Part shown: piece by piece, positions 40,964 through 48,361 of the stretch | Layout: each line of letters opens with the position of its first letter | Numbering within the stretch: position 1 is the first letter of the stretch | Source: a virus | DNA length: 49,361 bases | Virus record (IMG/VR): IMGVR_UViG_3300000233_000006 | Location: 78,550-127,910 of that record | Direction: 5' to 3' (one strand) | The notes under the pieces: model-generated | What the model saw: the letters and a program-made list of their open reading frames with translations, nothing else | What the model was told of the DNA's origin: nothing | The model's database searches: none | Program-made: the position numbers and the translations under genes

Positions 40964-43459
40964 TCACGTTATTTTAACGTGTTGATTAAAAGTTGTTCCG
41001 CTTGGAAGGACGATGTTCTTACTATCAAGGATAAGAATGTCAGCGTTAGATAGCGCACCATAACACTCTTCAAAATGACTGATGACAAACAACTGAGGGA
41101 TCGCACTATGAACAAGTAAGTTAGCAATCAAACCAAATGAACTTTGTCGATTTGTAGGATCGAAACTTTTACCAAATTCGTCGAGATAAAGCGGCGTGTC
41201 GATAAGTTTTAGATAGTTCATTGACACGATCTTGAAAGCAAGATCGATCACCTCACGTGCCGCCGAACTTCCGTGACTAATATCGTCCACCGGTGACTCA
41301 CCATTTAAGACGAAAGGGAACTTATAATCAAGTTCGAACTCCTCACCTTCTTCAGTTTGACACGAAAGGATTTCGATATTAGGGTATGACCACAGTTGTG
41401 ATATAAATGCGTTCATTTGTTTGATAAACGTTTTTATAAATCCGTGCAAGTTTTCTGCGATAAGACCGTCTGTGGGCGATAGTTCCTTAATCAATTTGCC
41501 GATGACCTTTTCTTCGATGCTAAGTTTCTCAGCATCTTTAGTTAAACGATCGACGGTTTCAATATGTCGGTCGATTTCACTTAAACGACTTTCACGCGCA
41601 TTGATCTCGTTTCTAATAAAAACGATTGCATCACTGACATATTTTTGACGTATCGCCTCAACGTACTCAGACTGCTTTTGCTGCGTTATCTTGACGTAGT
41701 CTTCCAGACCTTTAAAGCTTTGTCCAAACTGCTTCATAACCTTAATACCGTCGTCTAAACGAACGATCTCGGACTGAATAGACCGTATATCAAACTGTAG
41801 GGCGCCAAGATCAATCTCTTCTTGATTTCGTTGCGACGTTAGCGTTTGAATGTCAGACTCAAACGTCTGACCTGCACGACGACGAGCTTCGTCCATCGCC
41901 CCAATCTTCATGAGAATATCATTAAATTCAATCTGTACAGTCAAATGACTCTGCACCGATTCTAGTTGACGTAACGCGTCACGCCCTCCTTGATTTCTCA
42001 TATTGTCGAATACGTTTTCAATAACGTTTTCGATATAAGGACTTTTCTGCTTAAACGTTGATAAATACTTAACGTGTCTAAAAAAGTCTTGAGCTATATG
42101 AACCCATGATGCGAGTTCCTCATGCTCTTTTTCTAAAAGAACTTTTTCTTCATTAAGCGATACTGTTTCTAGCTTAACGTCTTTGATTTTAATAGCGTCG
42201 AAATAAGGTGTGAAATGCGTATTGCATTCTGGGCACGTCACCTTATCTTCAATGTTACGTTTTTCTTCTGAACGAACGTATTCTTCACGTTGTGCGATCT
42301 GACTTAAAAGCTGTCTTAATTTACTTGAGATCGCTTCGATCCGTTCAGTCACATAGATGTAATTCGAACGGTTAAATGCACGTTCGGGAAGGTCTTTAAA
42401 GTCAAGACAAAAAGCGGCAATGTCTGCCGAAATCATTTTCAGAATTTCAAAGTCTTGAATAGGTTGTTCAGAACGCATTTGCGAATCTACGTAGGATTCA
42501 ATGTCATCTCGACGTGCCGATGTATCGAGATAGTCCTGATCAAACGTCTGACTATGGACATGAAGATGATCTTCAGAATTCTTGAGTAGCGTATCGACTC
42601 GCTTAATTGTCTCGATCTTTTTAACACTGTCTTCTTGAAGTTGGCTAAATGTCTGACGTTTCTGTGCAATCGTTGCAAGGACGGTATTTAAAGTAAAATC
42701 ATGACTTACGACGTCGCTATAATGTGTTTTCGTATCGGAAGTTAACTTCCGATACGTTACCTGTATCAAACGTACGTACTTATCAAAGTCCGTTTTAAGG
42801 TCGTCGAGTGTCCTCGGTATTTCGATGCGCGATATCCAAAGATTATTGAGAAGTTCCTTAAGTAATCCCAATTCGTTTTTAAGTTCGGTCTGACGCTCTG
42901 TATCTAGAAGTTTCGAACTTTCAGTGACAAGCCTGGCTTGTGTAAATTTAATGACCGCCTGAGTTTCACGTTGCTTTTCAGTCAGGCGTTTATAGACATC
43001 AAGTGCGTACGTATAACTGACGTCGGATAATTTGGTAAACCACTGTCGCCGTTGTGATGGTGCGAAAGTCGTGAAGTGAATGGATGACGTCAGAAGTTCG
43101 TGTGTTTCTTGTGTTAGACCAAAGTGTTGTAAAACAAGTTCCTTTTGGATCGCTGCCGTACCGCTTGGATTGAGTTCGACATCATCGCAGATAAAAGAAT
43201 GGCGTAGAGTGGTCAGGTACCTCGAACTCGTTAAATACGTTTTACCCCTGTGAATGATTTCAACTTCTTTAAACCCACCCTTTTCAAACACACCTGATTT
43301 TGAAGGTAGAGGCGTCAGTTCGCCAATTAAAGAACTTTTACCTGAACTATTGGTTCCAAGAATAAGCTGTGTTTTATTCTCGAAATTAATTTCAAGCGTT
43401 TTGATTTGACCAAACCCTATTCGTTTAAAAAGATAAAATTTTGCTTTTACATAACGCAT
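40964..43459 (-). CDS. SbcC/Rad50-like recombination ATPase (T4 gp46 type)
   Basis: 831 residues with the full SMC-like layout. Walker A is LGTNSSGKSSL (Gly40, Lys41, Ser42) and a Q-loop-type region follows. Two long coiled-coil arms flank a zinc hook, CPEC at residues 409-412. Then come the ABC signature DISHGSSAAREV (about 730), Walker B LYLDEFGKSFD (about 760) and H-loop VISHFEE (about 790). With an Mre11/gp47-type nuclease such proteins process DNA ends and restart forks; that partner is not in the window. AGGA precedes ATG 43459, which is divergent from the spike gene with a 35-bp gap. A 26-bp perfect palindrome (42731-42756) lies in the coding sequence. Confidence 0.9.
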   Translation of the reverse strand: MRYVKAKFYLFKRIGFGQIKTLEINFENKTQLILGTNSSGKSSLIGELTPLPSKSGVFEKGGFKEVEIIHRGKTYLTSSRYLTTLRHSFICDDVELNPSGTAAIQKELVLQHFGLTQETHELLTSSIHFTTFAPSQRRQWFTKLSDVSYTYALDVYKRLTEKQRETQAVIKFTQARLVTESSKLLDTERQTELKNELGLLKELLNNLWISRIEIPRTLDDLKTDFDKYVRLIQVTYRKLTSDTKTHYSDVVSHDFTLNTVLATIAQKRQTFSQLQEDSVKKIETIKRVDTLLKNSEDHLHVHSQTFDQDYLDTSARRDDIESYVDSQMRSEQPIQDFEILKMISADIAAFCLDFKDLPERAFNRSNYIYVTERIEAISSKLRQLLSQIAQREEYVRSEEKRNIEDKVTCPECNTHFTPYFDAIKIKDVKLETVSLNEEKVLLEKEHEELASWVHIAQDFFRHVKYLSTFKQKSPYIENVIENVFDNMRNQGGRDALRQLESVQSHLTVQIEFNDILMKIGAMDEARRRAGQTFESDIQTLTSQRNQEEIDLGALQFDIRSIQSEIVRLDDGIKVMKQFGQSFKGLEDYVKITQQKQSEYVEAIRQKYVSDAIVFIRNEINARESRLSEIDRHIETVDRLTKDAEKLSIEEKVIGKLIKELSPTDGLIAENLHGFIKTFIKQMNAFISQLWSYPNIEILSCQTEEGEEFELDYKFPFVLNGESPVDDISHGSSAAREVIDLAFKIVSMNYLKLIDTPLYLDEFGKSFDPTNRQSSFGLIANLLVHSAIPQLFVISHFEECYGALSNADILILDSKNIVLPSGTTFNQHVKIT
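42731..42756. repeat. 26-bp perfect palindrome inside the SbcC-like gene
   Basis: The site reads CGTATCGGAAGTT then its exact complement AACTTCCGATACG. On RNA it would fold into an 11-bp hairpin with a tight loop. It encodes ordinary sequence (TYRKLTSDT) near the start of the first coiled-coil arm. Confidence 0.92.
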
Positions 43460-43494
43460 GATTAATCCTTTGATTTTTTATAGGAAACATTCAT

Positions 43495-44385
43495 ATGAGA
43501 GACGAACCTAGTGAATTAAAACTCTATTCGATCGGCGTGGTTGTCGAAGATAAAAAGTTAGGCGAAGACATTATTTACGTCACGCCCATCGAGAAGCTCT
43601 CATACAGCCATGGTAAAATTGCTGATATTAAAGAGACAATGACGAATACGTTACCCGATCTTTCGGGTAAAGTTAATAATGACGAAGTCGAAAAAACGAT
43701 GGTTCTAAAAGCAGCATGGATACCTTTTGGGCATAGCAATCGTATCACATCGCCCGACGTCATCAAAAACGAAACTGTTATTCTTTTTAAGTTCTCAGAC
43801 ACAGATGAATTTTACTGGACGACGATCTTTAGAGAGCCTAAAATTAGGCGACTTGAAAAAGTAACGTATATGTACGGTAATCTTAAAGAACCTTTAAAGG
43901 AATGGGATAAGTCTTCGTCCTACTGGCAAGAGATGTCAACCATTGAAGGTGATAAACACATATGGTTTAAGACCACGCGTTCCGATGGCGAAGCGTTTGA
44001 ATACGATATCAACATTAACCCAACGGCCTCAACACTCGAGATTTTCGATAATGATAAGAACGGGTTCTACATCGACTCTAAAACAGGTAAGGTGACCGTC
44101 AAAGCAAAGACCGAAATCATCCTTGATGCGCCTTTGATTACCTTTACAGGTAATGTTAGAGGTTTGAAAAAAGGAAACTTTCTTGGATCCTTTGATGTGG
44201 GAGGTTTGTTAAGTGCCCTGAGCGAATTTACGTCGCCTATTGCTCTAATCACAGAGGTACTGGATTCACCTATCATTAATGCGTTAGAAGTCTTATCGGC
44301 ACCTATCGTCGACACCATAGCTTCACAAGTGACAGACGTCATTAATGATATCGCATCAGTGAACGATCGTATCGACAATCTTTGA
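43495..44385 (+). CDS. Baseplate central spike protein (gp5/gpV-like)
   Basis: 296 residues. The N-terminal OB-like region (SIGVVVEDKKLGEDIIYVTP, AAWIPFGHSN, DVIKNETVILFKF) matches the domain that mounts the spike on the hub. DEFYWTTIFREPKIRRLEKV then leads to a repetitive beta-helix segment (GFYIDSKTGKVTVKAKTEII, LDAPLITFTGNVRGLKKGNF) like phage and VgrG spikes. The C-terminus is helical (IDTIASQVTDVINDIASVND). The FYWTT layout and the short beta repeat are typical of jumbo-phage spikes. There is no lysozyme domain. AGGA precedes ATG 43495, and the 77-residue gene follows by 9 nt. Confidence 0.75.
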   Translation: MRDEPSELKLYSIGVVVEDKKLGEDIIYVTPIEKLSYSHGKIADIKETMTNTLPDLSGKVNNDEVEKTMVLKAAWIPFGHSNRITSPDVIKNETVILFKFSDTDEFYWTTIFREPKIRRLEKVTYMYGNLKEPLKEWDKSSSYWQEMSTIEGDKHIWFKTTRSDGEAFEYDININPTASTLEIFDNDKNGFYIDSKTGKVTVKAKTEIILDAPLITFTGNVRGLKKGNFLGSFDVGGLLSALSEFTSPIALITEVLDSPIINALEVLSAPIVDTIASQVTDVINDIASVNDRIDNL

Positions 44386-44394
44386 GGTTAAAAA

Positions 44395-44628
44395 ATGACG
44401 GAATGTTATAGTGCCGAACTGATGTTCCCTGAAACCATGACGCGTTTTAATGTCGCGTATTCCAATGACGACTGGAATAAGATGCAACGTATAGTCACAG
44501 ACTTTGCTAAAAAATGGAGCGTTTTTTATAACGGTCCTGGTGAAGGTATGTCAAACAGTGACAAGGTTATTTTTTGGTATTCGTTAGGAACACGCATATT
44601 TAAAAAAACATATTTTTACTTTAAGTAA
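44395..44628 (+). CDS. Small protein after the spike gene, 77 aa
   Basis: 77 residues, GAGG 6 nt before ATG 44395 and 9 nt after the spike stop. It is basic and aromatic: MTECYSAELMFPETMTRFNV, WNKMQRIVTDFAKKWSVFYN, and a C-terminus KKTYFYFK. Terminated by a strong hairpin. Small genes after spike genes can encode tip (PAAR-like) or chaperone proteins; no PAAR Cys/His pattern is present here. Unknown. Confidence 0.7.
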   Translation: MTECYSAELMFPETMTRFNVAYSNDDWNKMQRIVTDFAKKWSVFYNGPGEGMSNSDKVIFWYSLGTRIFKKTYFYFK

Positions 44629-44634
44629 AAAAAT

Positions 44635-44670
44635 ATATAGCGCCGAGGCTTCCAAGCCTCGGCGCTATAT
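44635..44670. terminator. Bidirectional hairpin terminator
   Basis: Perfect 17-bp stem (ATATAGCGCCGAGGCTT) with a CC loop. It separates the convergent 77-aa and 416-aa genes, with flanking A/T tracts. Confidence 0.92.
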
Positions 44671-45921
44671 TTATACGTATGTTGCGATCTTTAAAAAGAC
44701 GCCGTAGCTTTTGTAATACGGGATCGTCGGATTTCTAGCATCCGTAAAGACGTTGAGTTGTTGGTGAGGCTGTTCAGTAAAAACGAAGTTCTTTAAGAAC
44801 GAATCCGTGACTGTCACAGACCACTGACCCTCGTCAGGACGTTTCCAATATTCTGCAACCTTTCCGTAATTGACACGAAGCGGATAGACAGGTTCCTGGT
44901 ACGTTATAAACGAACCTGGATAACTTGACTTTTTAATCGCGATCGTCGAAACATCGAGTGAGGCACAGTTCACTTCAACCATGAACGTTTGACTTAGATC
45001 CATGTACTTACGTAACACATCGTCAGATAAAAGTTCGTTGATATTGATGCGATCGGGATACTGTTCGCTTAAATCAAGACCGAGTTCGGAAAGATTTAAA
45101 TAATTGTACGACTCAAAGAACTTCTCAGCAAGCTGAAGGTTGCTTGGTATAAGCGTAAAGGTCCTAGGACCGCTCTGGTAGAACGCATTCGCCTGAGGAA
45201 AGACCATATATCCGCCAAGGATTAAAATGGCTGAGGATCCGTTTACGTCACGATCAAAAGTAATGCGCATCTTATCCTTAAGAGGTTGCGGATCGCCATT
45301 CGGAAACGTATCGCCGCTAATGTTTTCAGGTTTGATATCGAGGTATTTAACCCCGCCTAGATCACCGAAGTTCAAAAATCCAAGCTGATTATCTTTCGTG
45401 ACAAGGTACGTTTTTCCACCGTCAATCGCATATAAGAAAATGCCATCCCTATCTGTACGATGAACATATCCATTAACCGTAACGAGAGCATTCTCATATA
45501 GGCTAAACATCGACGTATTTGATTCAGGGCGATGAATGAAGAGATCGTCTTTAGCATAGCTAGGGTATGGCGTATTTAGATTCACACCGATTTTAAACGG
45601 TGTGATACTGTACCCTGTGCGATGTGCGTCGTGATAACGAACTGTCTTAATGGACTTAAAAGGTTTTTGAATCGATACGATACTATCTGGATCAAGACGT
45701 TCAATAAAATAGTTGACAGTGAACGAACTTGTTTCGTAAAAGTCACGATAGTTCTCCATGTCGATAAAATAAGACACGCCACCCACGTCCTTTTTAACTT
45801 CAAAATAAAATCGCATCGTTCGAGTGTAAAGGTCTTTGATCAGTACGTTAGGTTCAACGCTTGACTGTATCGATTCGTCAGCGTTCTTAGCAAGGAAAAA
45901 GGTTTTGATATAAATAAGCAT
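44671..45921 (-). CDS. Virion/tail structural protein, 416 aa
   Basis: 416 residues of mainly beta-strand, Tyr/Phe-rich sequence: MRFYFEVKKDVGGVSYFIDM, NALVTVNGYVHRTDRDGIFL, KMRITFDRDVNGSSAILILG, WSVTVTDSFLKNF. No enzymatic residues stand out. The style (repeated beta modules with NG turns) matches phage baseplate or fibre proteins and loosely resembles the truncated first gene. The ribosome site reads AGGA followed by CT-TCCT, which could pair with it. It lies downstream of the 134-residue gene, separated by a weak hairpin, so it probably has its own late promoter. Confidence 0.75.
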   Translation of the reverse strand: MLIYIKTFFLAKNADESIQSSVEPNVLIKDLYTRTMRFYFEVKKDVGGVSYFIDMENYRDFYETSSFTVNYFIERLDPDSIVSIQKPFKSIKTVRYHDAHRTGYSITPFKIGVNLNTPYPSYAKDDLFIHRPESNTSMFSLYENALVTVNGYVHRTDRDGIFLYAIDGGKTYLVTKDNQLGFLNFGDLGGVKYLDIKPENISGDTFPNGDPQPLKDKMRITFDRDVNGSSAILILGGYMVFPQANAFYQSGPRTFTLIPSNLQLAEKFFESYNYLNLSELGLDLSEQYPDRININELLSDDVLRKYMDLSQTFMVEVNCASLDVSTIAIKKSSYPGSFITYQEPVYPLRVNYGKVAEYWKRPDEGQWSVTVTDSFLKNFVFTEQPHQQLNVFTDARNPTIPYYKSYGVFLKIATYV

Positions 45922-45966
45922 GAAGGAAGTCCTCTGAATGTCATACGATCAAAAAAAGAAAAGGAA

Positions 45967-45980
45967 GCGCCCTAAGGCGC
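45967..45980 (-). terminator. Short hairpin with T-rich tail after the 134-aa gene
   Basis: 5-bp GC-only stem GCGCC/GGCGC with a CTAA loop, followed on the minus strand by TTCCTTTTCTTTTTTT. A moderate intrinsic terminator for the early-type operon. Confidence 0.65.
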
Positions 45981-45988
45981 CTAAGTAT

Positions 45989-46393
45989 TTATGTGAACGT
46001 AAAGACGATGTCGTAAAAACATTCACCACCCCAAACATTTAGCTCCTTTTCTAAAACGGTAATGTGGCCTCGGAGCTCAAAGAATCGAATGATCTTCCAT
46101 GACGTTGATTCTCTTGCGTTGAGCTCGACTTTACGTTTCTTATAGAACGCTTTAAAATGTCGAGCAAGATCATAGATCTTGGCCAGTGTTAAAGGGTTAA
46201 TCGACGCCAGGTCGACGATTTCGTGCTTAGTATAAACACAATAACCTCCATCCCAGACGATGGTGTGAGCCTTCCCCTCACAGAAGTCGCACAACTCCTT
46301 GTAATTGCGACATTGGTAAAGGGATTGGAATTCTCTCGGATAAACTTCCGTTTCTATTCGAGAGATATGCTCAAGGACATCTTTTTCTTTCAT
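45989..46393 (-). CDS. Probable GNAT-fold protein, partner of the 598-aa protein
   Basis: 134 residues. The order of elements suggests a GNAT (acetyltransferase) fold. An N-terminal helix IETEVYPREFQSLYQCRNYK is followed by strands HTIVWDGGYCVYTKHEIVDL (beta3-beta4 with the E-I-V-D-L strand), a helix, then VELNARESTSWKIIRFFELR leading into GHITVLEKEL, the typical last GNAT strand-helix motif. The acetyl-CoA pyrophosphate loop (Q/RxxGxG/A) is not obvious, so activity is uncertain. GAGG before ATG 46393, overlapping the 598-residue gene by 4 nt, so the two proteins are made together. Confidence 0.6.
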   Translation of the reverse strand: MKEKDVLEHISRIETEVYPREFQSLYQCRNYKELCDFCEGKAHTIVWDGGYCVYTKHEIVDLASINPLTLAKIYDLARHFKAFYKKRKVELNARESTSWKIIRFFELRGHITVLEKELNVWGGECFYDIVFTFT

Positions 46394-48186
46394 GCGATCC
46401 TCATTTTTGAACAGGCGTCACTATAAACATTTTTAGGTAGTTTCACATCCAGATGATCGTCGTCATCGATGACATAGCAATCTATGTCGCTATGTTTCAA
46501 TCCCTGATAGACGTGTGTCACGCCAAGCTTACCTATAATGTTCGTCGCAGCTCTTTCAAAAAGCTCTCGAATATCGTCGTAAAAACTATGATGACCCATA
46601 GCCTCGATGTTATCAAGAACGACGACGTTCGCTTCTCGCCATACAAACGACTCGGCCAACACACGCCCGTGCCTCTCGCATACCCAGACCACGGCGTTTT
46701 CACTTTCGTGAGAATACCACGCCGACGTCGAACCGGCACCTTCAGGATGTTGGCAGCATCCCGTATGGTTACCGATAAAGACTGCGCGAGGATCTTCCTT
46801 GTCTAACTGGATGAGACGTAAACCATCAGGACCATTCAACCCAGCGACCCCTCCAGGCGCAGGTATGTATTGGGCTCTGAGTTTAGCGATACCCTCGAGC
46901 CATCTCGACTCGATTTCTGAGTATCGATATTTGTTTATAGCCCATTGTGCCGACTCCTTTGCAAACTCGTCATGAGTCGCACCAGCATAAGTCATTGAAG
47001 TTATGATGACCTTCGCTGACTCGAACGATCCCTTTGCATGAGGAACCCATCCCTTTTTAACCAGACCGTCCCAGCTATTGATTACAAGGATGATGTACGT
47101 AGCCTCGTTCGAAAGAACGCTGCTATTTTTCGTAGTTTTGAGAATCCAGTCAACCTTATCCTTAGAACCTTTCTCGCACTTGAGATTGATCCCAGTATCA
47201 TGTAGGCTGATACCTACCGCCGCCGTTCTTTCGAGCAACGTATTGATCTTTGGGACGTCACCGCTAAAGAAAACGACTAAAGACATTAAAGCCTCTAGGT
47301 CGTGCGAGGTACCTACCTTCCATTTAAAAGAAAGTTTCTTGAGGATTTTTCCATATCCGTATGCACCAACAATGTTTAGCTTAAGGACGTCAACACAGTC
47401 GGGTAGGATGAATCCTGTAGGCTTCCATCCTACCCCAGCCCATGCAAGTCGTGAACCTGCGTTTTTAATGCCTGTGGCGACAAACTCCCACGGCAGTCTT
47501 GCCACAAGCCCTTCTTTACGAGCTTCTCTCGCATTTTCAAAGGCTTTTACGAGAGCGTCACGCGCCTCTCTATAGCTTCGAGGCGATCTTGTGATTTCGA
47601 ATTCATCGCAAACTGTCATTGCAGCCGCGATGAAGGCAGCTCTTCCTGGAACCAAGGAAAGGTGCTTTGTCGCGGCAATCGCGACGCCGTCAACCGAGGC
47701 ACGCAGGCCAATGGGTTTGAGCAAGTTGTCAGCTCGCTCAATAATGCCGCCTATACGTCGCGCAAGCGCACCAGGACTTATCGTCCGTGATAAGTCCCAC
47801 AGGTTAACGACTGTGTACGGCGACTTCATCCCGTTCAAGGACACAACTCGCTTTAAAACCTTTGTCACGGTTTTAAACTCAATAGCGGCCTTAATCCAGC
47901 CCGCCATTCTGGCAGCGGCACTAACCATGTCATCTAAGCTGTCCGTGTGCAGGGACGCCTTAGACCTACCTATCCACGGTCCATGGATAGGTAGGTTGTA
48001 TGGGAGCAGAAGACCATTCTTTTCCGCGTCTATCATGGCGCTTCTTATAAGGTCTTCCAGACCTTTTCTTTTCCATGTCAGATTCCCTGCTGACGGGATC
48101 AGGTCTTTACTCCAAGACTTGATCCCCTTCTCATATTCGAACGCCTCTCTATCCGCCATCCTGGCGGTTATATTTATTTTAGACAT
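46390..48186 (-). CDS. Large early-type protein with PcfJ/GNAT-like C-terminal domain, 598 aa
   Basis: 598 residues from ATG 48186; the upstream ATG at 48204 runs through the GAGGAG ribosome site and is rejected. Residues 1-400 are largely helical (Ala/Lys-rich, e.g. GIIERADNLLKPIGLRASVD, VPGRAAFIAAAMTVCDEFEI), unrecognised. Residues about 460-560 hold NHTGCCQHPEGAGSTSAWYS, then VVWVCERHGRVLAESFVWRE and VVVLDNIEAMG. This pattern (CCQ-Gly loop, two strands, A-SFVWR, LDNIE) is shared with uncharacterised phage and bacterial proteins and somewhat like PcfJ-type domains. A TATATTAC promoter and a structured leader precede it. The base composition is richer in G+C than the genome norm, and the gene is dense in inverted repeats. 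Confidence 0.7.
   Translation of the reverse strand: MSKINITARMADREAFEYEKGIKSWSKDLIPSAGNLTWKRKGLEDLIRSAMIDAEKNGLLLPYNLPIHGPWIGRSKASLHTDSLDDMVSAAARMAGWIKAAIEFKTVTKVLKRVVSLNGMKSPYTVVNLWDLSRTISPGALARRIGGIIERADNLLKPIGLRASVDGVAIAATKHLSLVPGRAAFIAAAMTVCDEFEITRSPRSYREARDALVKAFENAREARKEGLVARLPWEFVATGIKNAGSRLAWAGVGWKPTGFILPDCVDVLKLNIVGAYGYGKILKKLSFKWKVGTSHDLEALMSLVVFFSGDVPKINTLLERTAAVGISLHDTGINLKCEKGSKDKVDWILKTTKNSSVLSNEATYIILVINSWDGLVKKGWVPHAKGSFESAKVIITSMTYAGATHDEFAKESAQWAINKYRYSEIESRWLEGIAKLRAQYIPAPGGVAGLNGPDGLRLIQLDKEDPRAVFIGNHTGCCQHPEGAGSTSAWYSHESENAVVWVCERHGRVLAESFVWREANVVVLDNIEAMGHHSFYDDIRELFERAATNIIGKLGVTHVYQGLKHSDIDCYVIDDDDHLDVKLPKNVYSDACSKMRIA
47965..47995. repeat. 12-bp intragenic inverted repeat, 7-nt loop
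   Basis: Arms CCTACCTATCCA and TGGATAGGTAGG are exactly complementary around CGGTCCA, inside the 598-residue gene. Confidence 0.9.
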
Positions 48187-48255
48187 GATAAAACTCCTCT
48201 GCATTTATATCGGTGCAGATGACCTACTTAATCCAATATGGTTCAAGTCATAAAG
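48187..48255 (-). promoter_or_regulatory. Structured 5' leader of the 598-aa gene (shared element)
   Basis: Between the TATATTAC box and the ATG lie a hairpin (CTTGAACCA TAT TGGATTAAG, one mismatch and one wobble) and then CTGCACCGATATAAATGCAG, a second small hairpin ending right at AGGAG. The same two elements precede the MYG1-type gene. Confidence 0.7.
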
Positions 48256-48263
48256 GTAATATA
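48256..48263 (-). promoter_or_regulatory. phiKZ-type early promoter TATATTAC
   Basis: Exact TATATTAC on the minus strand (context AATGATATATTACCTTTATG), 70 nt upstream of ATG 48186, between the 48319-48356 terminator and the gene. Confidence 0.78.
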
Positions 48264-48318
48264 TCATTTAAAAAAAATAGAATAGTTATCTAACTCTCTT
48301 TTTATAAAAAAAAAAAGA

Positions 48319-48356
48319 GAAGGTGGCGAGTAGGATTAATCCTACTCGCCACCTTC
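48319..48356 (-). terminator. Strong hairpin terminator after the MYG1-type gene
   Basis: Perfect 17-bp stem (GAAGGTGGCGAGTAGGA, TTAA loop), followed on the minus strand by TCTCTTTTTTTTTT. Confidence 0.93.
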
Positions 48357-48361
48357 GTCTC

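Noticed and set aside
47591-48253. 220-codon plus-strand frame opposite the 598-aa gene
   Set aside because: It would run through the opposite gene's ribosome site, leader and part of its promoter, has no Shine-Dalgarno sequence, and lies on the non-coding side of a well-placed gene.
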